This document shows positions 6,756 to 14,294 of a stretch of DNA of 18,052 bases, in pieces (position 1 is the stretch's first letter; each line of letters begins with the position of its first letter). This DNA comes from an uncultured Lachnospiraceae bacterium (lineage in GTDB: Bacteria > Bacillota > Clostridia > Lachnospirales > Lachnospiraceae). Position numbers and translations under genes: made by a program. The notes under the pieces are model-generated. The model saw nothing but the letters and a program-made list of their open reading frames with translations, had not been told where the DNA came from and made no database searches. The DNA is taken from the NCBI GenBank assembly GCA_910585215.1, contig CAJUDQ010000054.1, positions 1 to 18,052 of the forward strand. The letters are read 5' to 3'.

Positions 6756-8468
6756 TCACACATATTTAAACATATCAATACTATCCACCAACCTGTTGGC
6801 AGAATCCTGTGTTTTCATTACTTCGCCATGAATTTCCGACATGCCATTCGTTAAATCACCCGCATTATCCGCAGCAATATTGATTCCGTCAGAACATTCC
6901 GAAATTGTAACTGAAATATTACGAATAAGCTCTTTTACGTTCTGCATAGTTTGTTGCAGATTCAATGCATTTTCTTCAAATTTTTTCAAAATATCCCCAA
7001 AAACATTCGCATCACCGCTGTACTGGTTTCCTGTGTCTACTAGCTTATCATAATCCGGCATAACGATATCTGTCACAAAATGAATCATTCGATTGGCATT
7101 ATCCGCTAATGCATTTACAGAATCGGTTACATCCACGCTAATTTTCTGAATATTATTTGCCGTTTTCCGGCTGGAATCCGCAAGTTGTCAAATTTCATCT
7201 GCAACTACTGCAAATCCTTTCCCAGCTTCTCCAGCTCTGGCGGCTTCTATCGATGCATTTAATGACAACAGATTCGTCTGGCTGGAAATATTTAAAATAT
7301 CTTCTGTTAACGTATTGATTTTCTCTACATCACGGCTTCTAGCAAGCGCCTCTTTCATAACTGCCCTTATATCTTCAGCCATGATACCTGTCGTCTCTTT
7401 GCTCTTCATACCTTCTCTTTGCAGCTCCTGCGCTTTATCTTGGATTTCACGCGCCATCTGTGTTCCGTTTTTTGCCTGTTTTGCAATCCCCTCCACAAAA
7501 AGAGAAACTTCTTCCGTATTTTTATTAATATTTTCTGCTACATTAGAAATTTCAACCATACTAACTGCCAGTTCCTGCATAGCGGCAGATACATCTGAAA
7601 TATTTTCATCCGCATGGGTAATCCGCCCAGTAACAATTTCCACATTTTTCATCATTGCTGAAGATTCATTCTTAATATCTGCAATCGTATGCTGCAATGT
7701 CCCAATAAATTGATTAATACCAGCCACTAATTGTCCTGCTTCATCTTTGCTACGCTCTTTTATCCGTTTTGTCAAATCTCCCCGCTGATTTCTAATATCT
7801 TGTACAATCTTGCCAAGCTCTTTCGTTGCTTTTTTCGTTGGCATAACTACTGTCATATATGTCACAAACATACCAAGTACAAACACCAGCACTAATGCTA
7901 CTCCTGCAACAGCTAAGACAATATAACAAATCTTTGTAGCTTCGGATAATTCTTTCTGCGCGCGAATCATATTTGTTTTGTTTAAGACAAATACCGACTG
8001 AATATATGTATTGACTGTTTCAGTATCCTTGGCAATACTTTTCTGAATCTCATCTATATTCTCTGTAATGCCAACACTATTCGTATCTAAAAGCTGATTA
8101 TAAACCTTTGAATAGTTGTTATTCGCCGTTTTTAAATTCTCTACTGTCTTTTTCTGCCGCTCATCTATTGCATTATCCTGTAAAGATTTTAAAGCTGATA
8201 CGATATTTCCCTGTGAAGTTGTGATATTAGACTTTACTTTGTCTTTTTCCTCAGCAAGTAAATAATCTTTTAAATACTGCTGCAAATATGTAATATTTAA
8301 TGAGATTGTATTCAACTTTTCAATGCTGTTTAAATATTCCCCTCCTATTTTTGCATTTATCTTATCCATTTCATATACACGGGCAGCAACCATTCCAACC
8401 CCTAAAATACAAATGATAAGTATCAGCGCAAATACACTTAATATCTTCGCTCCTATACTTTTTCTCAT
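6756..8468 (-). pseudogene. Methyl-accepting chemotaxis protein, interrupted by an in-frame TGA in the signalling tip
   Basis: The start is ATG at 8466-8468 after AAAGGAG with 7-base spacing (MRKSIGAKILSVFALILIIC). Layout: TM1 about 9-29, an all-helical extracellular sensor resembling 4HB_MCP (30-178), TM2 about 179-209, HAMP (209-263), then the cytoplasmic coiled-coil with the conserved hairpin tip NLLSLNASIEAARAGEAGKG and FAVVADEI. Directly after VADEI the codon is TGA (7188-7190) where the family has Arg (VADEIRxLA). QLADSSRKTANNIQKIS then continues in the same frame to the natural stop at 6756, for 570 residues in all. A single C-to-T change of CGA explains it. The product stops at the kinase-contact tip and would lack the returning helix. 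It sits upstream of a DctP-type lipoprotein that carries its own nonsense codon. Confidence 0.88.
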
Positions 8469-8547
8469 ATACTTTCTCCTTTTTATAATTGATTTTTTAA
8501 TATTTTTAGAATATGAAAAAAACAAATAGAATACTAAATAGAACTAA

Positions 8548-8635
8548 CGTGAGCCCGATGAAATTTAAAATTGAAAATCTTTTAATCGGCAGCTTTTTGC
8601 AGCCTTATTTTCTGGTAATATCTATCGGACTCACG
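8548..8635 (-). promoter_or_regulatory. 88-nt stem-loop region in the leader of the chemoreceptor gene
   Basis: The outer arms are 12 bases each (8548-8559 and 8624-8635). As RNA from the - strand they pair fully, CGUGAGUCCGAU with AUCGGGCUCACG, with one U-G; the + strand RNA would have a C-A mismatch at that point. Inside is a smaller hairpin of the form GGC-U-GC-AAAAA-GC-U-GCC (8588-8604). No U-run follows on either strand, so it is not a simple terminator. It lies 80 bases before the receptor start, in what would be a 5' leader. It does not match the c-di-GMP, purine or other riboswitch cores I know. It could be a leader RNA or the relic of a small palindromic element. Confidence 0.5.
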
Positions 8636-8641
8636 CTATTT

Positions 8642-8670
8642 ACTTAACTTACGTTATTGACTTAACTTAC
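8642..8670 (-). repeat. Two 11-base direct repeats, 18-base period
   Basis: ACTTAACTTAC occurs at 8642-8652 and 8660-8670. With the bases between them, the unit is an 18-base imperfect tandem repeat. It lies between the GH2 stop codon and the stem-loop region, just downstream of the sigma-28-like promoter on the - strand. Confidence 0.55.
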
Positions 8671-8671
8671 C

Positions 8672-8697
8672 GTATCGGTGATTATGCTTTTGTTTTA
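8672..8697 (-). promoter_or_regulatory. Sigma-28 (SigD)-like promoter for the chemoreceptor/DctP pair
   Basis: On the - strand TAAA (8694-8697) is separated by 14 bases from ACCGATAC (8672-8679). The flagellar/chemotaxis consensus in Firmicutes is TAAA-N14 to N16-GCCGATAT. The -35 element lies in the last codons of the upstream GH2 gene. A start near 8664 gives a leader of almost 200 bases. Weaker CCGAT matches occur further down (TCCGATAG ending near 8622, and GCCGATTA near 8585), so which one is used is unclear. Confidence 0.45.
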
Positions 8698-11600
8698 TCC
8701 TTTTTCTTTTTTCCAAAAATCATACCAAGTTCAGTAGCACCGGCCACAAGCCCAAATATAATATAAAATCTTATCATATTTGTATCTCCGGTCTTTGGTG
8801 CATCTCCCTTTCCTGACGGTTTTTCCGGTTCTGTCTTTTCCGGTGTTTCCGGCAGCATTTTAAGCGTTGCCATATAGCTGGAGCAATGTCCCTGTACAAC
8901 AGTATACATTCCATTTTCATCAACTACTGAGCTGGTCAGATATGTATATTTCCCGTCGCTTCCAATCTGATAATAATATAATCTCTGTCCAATCCACTTT
9001 TTATCTACCGGAATACTGATAAGCGTATTTTCACTCGGCAGACTGCCTTCATATTTATAATTTACCTGAAATACAAATTCATCCTTTATAAATGGAGACT
9101 TTGCTGCCCTGTTATAATCTGTAATAATCTCCACACCTAAATCATAGCTTTGCTTTCCGTCAACCATATGCATAGTACCTCTTGGGAAAGTAAATTTCAC
9201 TCCGTTTGTACTATTCACTATAATATCTTGTGTTTTATTCAAATTTACATATTCCTGCATTTCTGAAACTGTTATGCTGCTATTATCAGGAGATAACATA
9301 ATTTCATTCTTTGGAGGGTTGTTTGGATTATCCGGTGTGTCTGGATTGTCTGGTGTATCTGGATTATCTGGTGTGTCTGGTGTATCTGGATTATCTGGTG
9401 TATCTGGATTATCCGGTGTGTCTGGATTATCTGGTGTATCTGGGTTATCCGGTGTATCTGGCTGCTTTCCGATTGCTGCTACTGCTTCTGCATCAAATGC
9501 TGCATTGTAAACATAAACATCATCGATATAGCCTCCATAATTTTCAAGTTCTTCTTCTGATGCCCCTGCACCAAGTATAAAATGTCCCTGATTTAATGCA
9601 GCCAGTACAGAAGCCATATTTGACGCTGACCATCTGCAAGTTAATATACCATCCACATACAGATAAATCATAGAATTAGAATATACATATGTCAGACGAT
9701 ACCATTTATCTGCATTGTCCTGCTTCTGGAAGAACTGGTAATCGCTGTTTACCGGATTTCCTTCCACCCAGCCGTCTCCCGGAAAATGTCCTTCATATGG
9801 GTCTCCATGTCTTGCAATAAATCCTATCGTTCCATCACAATACATAAATGTTCCATGTGTCTTTGTCTGTCCAATCGCAAATAAATAATTCCAGTCGCTT
9901 GAATTTGCGGTTGGCCTTACATTCAAAGATATAGTTACGCCTTCTGAAAAATCAATCTCCTTTAGTTCCTGATTGGCAATCGCATAATTTCCGCCATTCT
10001 TTCCGCCTCCGGTAGCGTCTACAAGAAGTACCTGATTTTCAGCATTGTCAGGGTCCTTTACAACCTCTGCCTTACCGTATACAGTGACCTCGTCTTTTTG
10101 GTCAAACGGCAGATAAACTACTGGTTCCAAATTGCCAAAATCATTTACTGTTACTTCGCAGGAAGCGCTGATATTATTCACTGTTGTCACTGTAATTGTT
10201 GCTTTTCCCGCTTTTTTGCCAGTAACTACTCCATCTGCAACAACTGCAACTTCTTCGTCACTGCTCATCCACTTTAAGGTTTTGTCTGATGCATCTGCTG
10301 GAAGAATTGTAGCAGACAACTGAAAATCTTTGCCTACTCCCAATTTTACAGAACTCTCATCTAAAATCAATTTCTCTGCTGGGATATCCTTACTATACTT
10401 TTCTTTTGTTTCCTCTGTACAGATTATATAAGTGACTACTACATTGGCATCCTTATCCAAAATATCTACCGTGTTGCCGTCATGAATCCAGCCACTGCTG
10501 TAATTCATTCTGTAATCATAATTTCCGCTTATCGTAAGATTTTCCCTAAAAGTCGCATCCGCCAAACCGGAAGTTGGAATCTCATCCACAACAATCAAAC
10601 GCTGCTCTTCATCAACCTGATATTTGTCAGATGTCATACAATATCCGTCTGCTTTTATCTCAAACAATGTCGCCCATCCAGCTTCATTACAGCCAGTTGC
10701 AGTAATGCGGATATACTGTGCTTTTGTCAGGTATAAATCATCTTCTGTTCTGCCAACTGTCATATTTTCTCTAGCATTTACAATATCTGTATATGTCTTT
10801 CCATCTTCACTGACGGATACAATATACTGATAAGTACGGTTTCCGTTCTTTGGGTCCCAGTCAAGTGTCAATTTGTCCAAATTGTATGCCTTGCCCAAAT
10901 CAACAGTAATTGTCTGCGGATAAGCCCCATTTACAGCGGTCCATCTTGTTCCAGAATTTCCGTCCACCGCATTTTCTGGATGATTTCCATTTTCAAAACT
11001 GCTTGCCTCTACTTTTTTATTCAGACATAAATTAGAATTTACTATTGTATAAGTCTTTTTTGTCTTCCCGTCTTCGGCAACTACATTTATCTTTATGCCC
11101 GGAACGATTAAACTTTCCTCGTCTGTAATCTCTGTTGTTCCGTCTGCCTGATAAACTTTATAAGTTGCGTTATTTACGCCCTTTACTTTTTCTTTAAAGT
11201 CTTTGAGTGTCGTATTGCCCTCTACAACAAGAGTGTTCTCTGTTGTATCAATCGCAAAATCTTTTGACTCAAGGTCTGCTTTTGTAGAAATCTGTCTTGT
11301 CCATTTACAGGTATCTTGTACTGTTGTACCGTCCTTGTCATGTCCAACTGCTTTCACATTGATATCACCAACAGCCAAAGGAGCGTTCTCGTAAACGAAT
11401 ACGCCGTTGCCCTTTGATGTCATATCACCGATTTTTTCATCGTTCATATATAATTCTACGCTGTCGCAGTTTGAATATACTTTGATATCTGTAGTTGCGG
11501 TTTCACGATTTGTCCAGCGGCGACTGGTAATATAAGTAAAGGATTCTGCCTTGTTCCAATTTGCCTTGTACAAATAGAAACTGTCCTTCTTTGTCTGACG

Positions 11601-14189
11601 ATCTGCTGTCACCAGTCCCTTATCGTTTAATGCCGGCTGTGAACCTTCATTTCTGCTGTCCACTGCAAAATCAAACATTACCCAGTAATAAGTACCCCAT
11701 AACTCGTCATGCGTATTGATATATGCAAGAGCTTCCTCATTCATTAAATTCTGATATTCTTCTGGATGCCATTTTCCTCCTGCATTCAAATCATTCACTC
11801 CAAGCACTGGATTTGCCTCGTGCTGGTTTACATTACCACCCCAGCCATATTCTGAAATACCCATAGAACGGCTGTCTAAGGCTGTTTTCCGTTTCATAAC
11901 GTCGTCGAATGTTCCATAGAAGTTTGCGTCTGGATACCAGCCCGGATAAATATTCCATGCTACAATATCTGACTTCCAGCCGATATTTGTGTCAAACTCT
12001 GTATTGACAGAATCCGGCTTGTTCTGGTCCATACCGTAATCACGGTTAAGCGCCTGTGTTGTATAACGTCCAGTTTTATCCAGCTCTTTTGCCAGAGTAT
12101 CCAGTTCATACATGGTTCTTTTTGCAGATGCCAGATTTTCGTTTGCTGTCGCATTTGTCAGACTCTGTCCGTTTCCAATTTCATTTTCCAGTCCCCAGAA
12201 GCATACAGAAGGCCTGTTAAACTGCTGCATAATCAATTCTGTAAGCTGCTGCTTTGTAATATTTTTAAATTCATCTGTAGCCCGCACTTCATTTACTAAT
12301 GGAATCTCTGTCCATACAATTATACCATTTTCATCACACAAATCATAAAAATAATCGGTCTGTGGATAGTGACAGAGACGAATGGTATTTACACCAAGCT
12401 CCTTTATAATTTCCATATCATTTTTATGTTGTTCCTCTGTCATAGCGCTTCCCACTCCTTTTAAATAAGAGTGACGATTTACGCCGCGCAATGGAAATTT
12501 CTGTCCATTTAAGAAAAATCCTTCTCCACTTTCCCCGTTATCTTGGGAATCAATCCAGAAATAACGGAATCCCATCTTATCTTCCACTTTGTCAATAACA
12601 GTGTCTCCGTCTTTAATTTCCAGTGTAACTTTATACTGATATCCTACATTTGAATTATCTGCACCTTTTTCATAGCGTATTCCTTCCCAAAGAGTCGGAT
12701 CTGCCACAACGCAGTTTTGTGTAAATTCTTTGCTGTCGTGCGCTGGAATTGTAACCTGTTTTGTCATCGGAGCCGGAGCATTATTGCCCTCGACTGTTGT
12801 TACAACAGTAACAGTCTTGTCAACATCAGAATCATTTACAAGAGTTGCCACAGCGTCAAATTTGCCTAAATCTGCCGGTCTTTCCATACTTCTCATATTG
12901 CCGGTTTTTAACGCAAGTCCTGAAGAACCGCTTGCATTCAAATCTACATGTACGTCGTCTACCGTAATCAAATATACACGCCGATAGATACCGCCATACA
13001 TATTAAAGTCACCGGAAATTGGGGCTATTGTCTGTGTATATGTATTATCCACACATACATCCAGCTGGTTCGTTCCTTCTTTCACCTTATCTGTAATATC
13101 ATAACGAAATGTCGTATAACCGCCCTGATGAGTATCACCGGCTTTCTGTCCGTTTACATACAGAGTTGTCTGTGTATTGGAACCAAGGAACTCTATATAC
13201 ACGCGCTTATTTAACATATCGCTTGTAACATCTACTTCCTTGTGATACCAGTACTTTGCGCGGTCATAATTTCCACCGCCGTCTTCTCCGTCTTTATCAT
13301 TCCATGTATGTGGAATGGTAACGAGTTTCCAACTGCTGTAGTCCGCCTTCAATGCATCTGCATCGCTTAATCCTTTTCCTCCAAAGAGCCAGTTACCATC
13401 AATTTCTGTTACATATGTATTATCTCGCCCGCTGGCTGTCTGAACAGAACCTTCAAATGGTTTCGGGTCGTCTGGTTCTTCTGGGGTATCTGGAGTATCC
13501 GGGGTATCTGGTCCTTCTGGAGTATCCGGAGTATCTGGAGTATCCGGAGTATCTGGGGTATCTGGTCCTTCTGGAGTATCCGGTTCATCTCCTCCAGTCT
13601 CAATTCCATACACTGCCAGTTCATAAATAGAAGCCACTACATATTTTGCGTTTTCATTATATTCATTACATGATGTTACCTCTACCAGAACATAGCGGCC
13701 TTTCTGATTATCCAGCATTTCCTTTGCAGGTTCCGTGGTTGATATTTTATTATCTTCTTTACTGACCACCTTTTTAAAACTCTCTGGAACTGTTGAAACA
13801 TTATTTTTTGGAGCCGTATCAGATACATAAATATTATATCCATAATAACGGCCTCTGCCCTTTGTTTCAAACAAAACATCCACTTCCTGAATCTCATAGG
13901 ATTCTCCCAAATCCACACAAATCCATTCAGGATATTGCGCATCATCTACTCCGTTTGGTTTCCCATTCGCTGCCCAGTATGTAGACGTGTCACCATCTAC
14001 AGCCTTTACTGCACGGGTATCTTTTCCGGCAGTAGAGGTGCCTTCTTCGCTGCTGAAGAAAACTTCCTTGTTCAAGGCTAGATTTTGCTTGACTTCTTCT
14101 TTTGTTTCTGCTGCTTTTACAGGTGTAACATTTATGCTTGATACACACAGCACAAACGACATCGTTGCGGCTAAAAATTTTTTAGTCAT
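8682..14189 (-). CDS. Giant sortase-anchored surface GH2 glycosidase (beta-galactosidase-like), 1835 aa
   Basis: The start is ATG 14187-14189 after AAAGGAGG (MTKKFLAATMSFVLCVSSIN). Layout: signal peptide 1-26; F5/8 type C (CBM32-like) domain 34-197; Pro-Asp-Thr linker 200-245; GH2 sugar-binding and Ig-like domains 259-539; GH2 TIM barrel about 540-865, with acid/base Glu670 in WGLENEIGN and nucleophile Glu780 in GISEYGWGG; DUF4982-like domain about 892-962; a small beta domain; second CBM32-like domain 1052-1183; BIG2 1270-1348; LamG-like domain 1354-1574; second linker 1575-1626; beta domain to 1777; DAPKTGD (1796-1802), membrane helix and KKKKDKTKA tail. Sortase should therefore fix it to peptidoglycan facing outward. 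The plan recalls the large exo-beta-galactosidases of Bifidobacterium and Streptococcus; the exact sugar is inferred. It has its own promoter with the 24-bp operator-like repeat. Confidence 0.93.
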   Translation of the reverse strand: MTKKFLAATMSFVLCVSSINVTPVKAAETKEEVKQNLALNKEVFFSSEEGTSTAGKDTRAVKAVDGDTSTYWAANGKPNGVDDAQYPEWICVDLGESYEIQEVDVLFETKGRGRYYGYNIYVSDTAPKNNVSTVPESFKKVVSKEDNKISTTEPAKEMLDNQKGRYVLVEVTSCNEYNENAKYVVASIYELAVYGIETGGDEPDTPEGPDTPDTPDTPDTPDTPEGPDTPDTPDTPEEPDDPKPFEGSVQTASGRDNTYVTEIDGNWLFGGKGLSDADALKADYSSWKLVTIPHTWNDKDGEDGGGNYDRAKYWYHKEVDVTSDMLNKRVYIEFLGSNTQTTLYVNGQKAGDTHQGGYTTFRYDITDKVKEGTNQLDVCVDNTYTQTIAPISGDFNMYGGIYRRVYLITVDDVHVDLNASGSSGLALKTGNMRSMERPADLGKFDAVATLVNDSDVDKTVTVVTTVEGNNAPAPMTKQVTIPAHDSKEFTQNCVVADPTLWEGIRYEKGADNSNVGYQYKVTLEIKDGDTVIDKVEDKMGFRYFWIDSQDNGESGEGFFLNGQKFPLRGVNRHSYLKGVGSAMTEEQHKNDMEIIKELGVNTIRLCHYPQTDYFYDLCDENGIIVWTEIPLVNEVRATDEFKNITKQQLTELIMQQFNRPSVCFWGLENEIGNGQSLTNATANENLASAKRTMYELDTLAKELDKTGRYTTQALNRDYGMDQNKPDSVNTEFDTNIGWKSDIVAWNIYPGWYPDANFYGTFDDVMKRKTALDSRSMGISEYGWGGNVNQHEANPVLGVNDLNAGGKWHPEEYQNLMNEEALAYINTHDELWGTYYWVMFDFAVDSRNEGSQPALNDKGLVTADRQTKKDSFYLYKANWNKAESFTYITSRRWTNRETATTDIKVYSNCDSVELYMNDEKIGDMTSKGNGVFVYENAPLAVGDINVKAVGHDKDGTTVQDTCKWTRQISTKADLESKDFAIDTTENTLVVEGNTTLKDFKEKVKGVNNATYKVYQADGTTEITDEESLIVPGIKINVVAEDGKTKKTYTIVNSNLCLNKKVEASSFENGNHPENAVDGNSGTRWTAVNGAYPQTITVDLGKAYNLDKLTLDWDPKNGNRTYQYIVSVSEDGKTYTDIVNARENMTVGRTEDDLYLTKAQYIRITATGCNEAGWATLFEIKADGYCMTSDKYQVDEEQRLIVVDEIPTSGLADATFRENLTISGNYDYRMNYSSGWIHDGNTVDILDKDANVVVTYIICTEETKEKYSKDIPAEKLILDESSVKLGVGKDFQLSATILPADASDKTLKWMSSDEEVAVVADGVVTGKKAGKATITVTTVNNISASCEVTVNDFGNLEPVVYLPFDQKDEVTVYGKAEVVKDPDNAENQVLLVDATGGGKNGGNYAIANQELKEIDFSEGVTISLNVRPTANSSDWNYLFAIGQTKTHGTFMYCDGTIGFIARHGDPYEGHFPGDGWVEGNPVNSDYQFFQKQDNADKWYRLTYVYSNSMIYLYVDGILTCRWSASNMASVLAALNQGHFILGAGASEEELENYGGYIDDVYVYNAAFDAEAVAAIGKQPDTPDNPDTPDNPDTPDNPDTPDNPDTPDTPDNPDTPDNPDTPDNPNNPPKNEIMLSPDNSSITVSEMQEYVNLNKTQDIIVNSTNGVKFTFPRGTMHMVDGKQSYDLGVEIITDYNRAAKSPFIKDEFVFQVNYKYEGSLPSENTLISIPVDKKWIGQRLYYYQIGSDGKYTYLTSSVVDENGMYTVVQGHCSSYMATLKMLPETPEKTEPEKPSGKGDAPKTGDTNMIRFYIIFGLVAGATELGMIFGKKKKDKTKA
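9312..9461 (-). repeat. 18-base tandem repeats encoding the PDTPDN linker
   Basis: About eight imperfect 18-base units encode alternating PDN and PDT steps between the LamG-like domain and the C-terminal domain of the GH2 protein. One unit is out of step (PDTPDT), the mark of unequal slippage. Because the unit is a multiple of three, copy-number change alters spacer length without breaking the frame. Confidence 0.85.
13461..13592 (-). repeat. 9-base tandem repeats encoding the TPD/TPEGP linker
   Basis: Runs of PDT triplets broken twice by PEGP encode the spacer between the N-terminal CBM32-like domain and the GH2 catalytic part. The repeat pattern differs from that of the second linker (no PDN steps), so the two expanded separately. 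Like the other array it can vary in length without a frameshift. Confidence 0.8.
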
Positions 14190-14216
14190 AGATATTCCTC
14201 CTTTTATTTTTTTTAA

Positions 14217-14257
14217 ATTATAAGACATGCTATCAAATGATTCTAGGATATATCCTA
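14217..14257 (-). promoter_or_regulatory. Promoter of the giant GH2 gene with adjacent 14-bp palindrome
   Basis: On the - strand TATAAT lies at 14217-14222, 27 bases before the start codon. No good -35 box sits 16-18 bases upstream (TAGAAT-like). The perfect palindrome TAGGATATATCCTA (14244-14257) lies at that point, next to the 24-bp repeat. A strong -10 with a poor -35 behind a regulator site fits an activator-dependent promoter. Confidence 0.55.
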
Positions 14258-14260
14258 CTT

Positions 14261-14284
14261 AAAAATTGATATATTCTCATATTT
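14261..14284 (-). promoter_or_regulatory. Operator-like 24-bp repeat, copy 1 (upstream of giant GH2)
   Basis: This 24-bp sequence, with the core TTGATATATTCTCATATT read on the + strand, is identical to 17045-17068. It lies 38 bases upstream of the TATAAT of the GH2 promoter, in the same orientation and at nearly the same distance as the other copy. It starts 10 bases beyond the GUS stop codon. It is the likely binding site of the AraC-family regulator encoded at 17154. Confidence 0.7.
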
Positions 14285-14294
14285 TGCCTTGTTT

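Noticed and set aside
6757..6759. GTG as the DctP start, overlapping the receptor stop
   Set aside because: No ribosome site precedes it; the TTG at 6733-6735 follows GGAGGA and gives a clean lipoprotein signal.
7188..7190. TGA as a selenocysteine codon or programmed read-through
   Set aside because: The family has Arg here, no SECIS-like hairpin is evident just downstream, and the neighbouring gene has an independent TAA; simple nonsense mutations are enough.
8548..8635. c-di-GMP-I riboswitch before the chemoreceptor
   Set aside because: The typical GEMM core (CACGCACAGGGCAAACC-like) and tetraloop/receptor are absent.
9312..9461. CRISPR-like periodic repeats
   Set aside because: The units are contiguous 18-base codon repeats inside an open protein frame, without spacers.
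9274..9580. + strand frames rich in Ser-Gly-Val or Tyr-Leu-Val repeats
   Set aside because: Shadows of the PDTPDN repeat array of the GH2 gene on the other strand.
14187..14228. Upstream ATG at 14228 for the giant GH2 protein
   Set aside because: It would add 13 residues before the signal peptide, lacks a ribosome site and overlaps the -10 box; the ATG at 14189 has AAAGGAGG.
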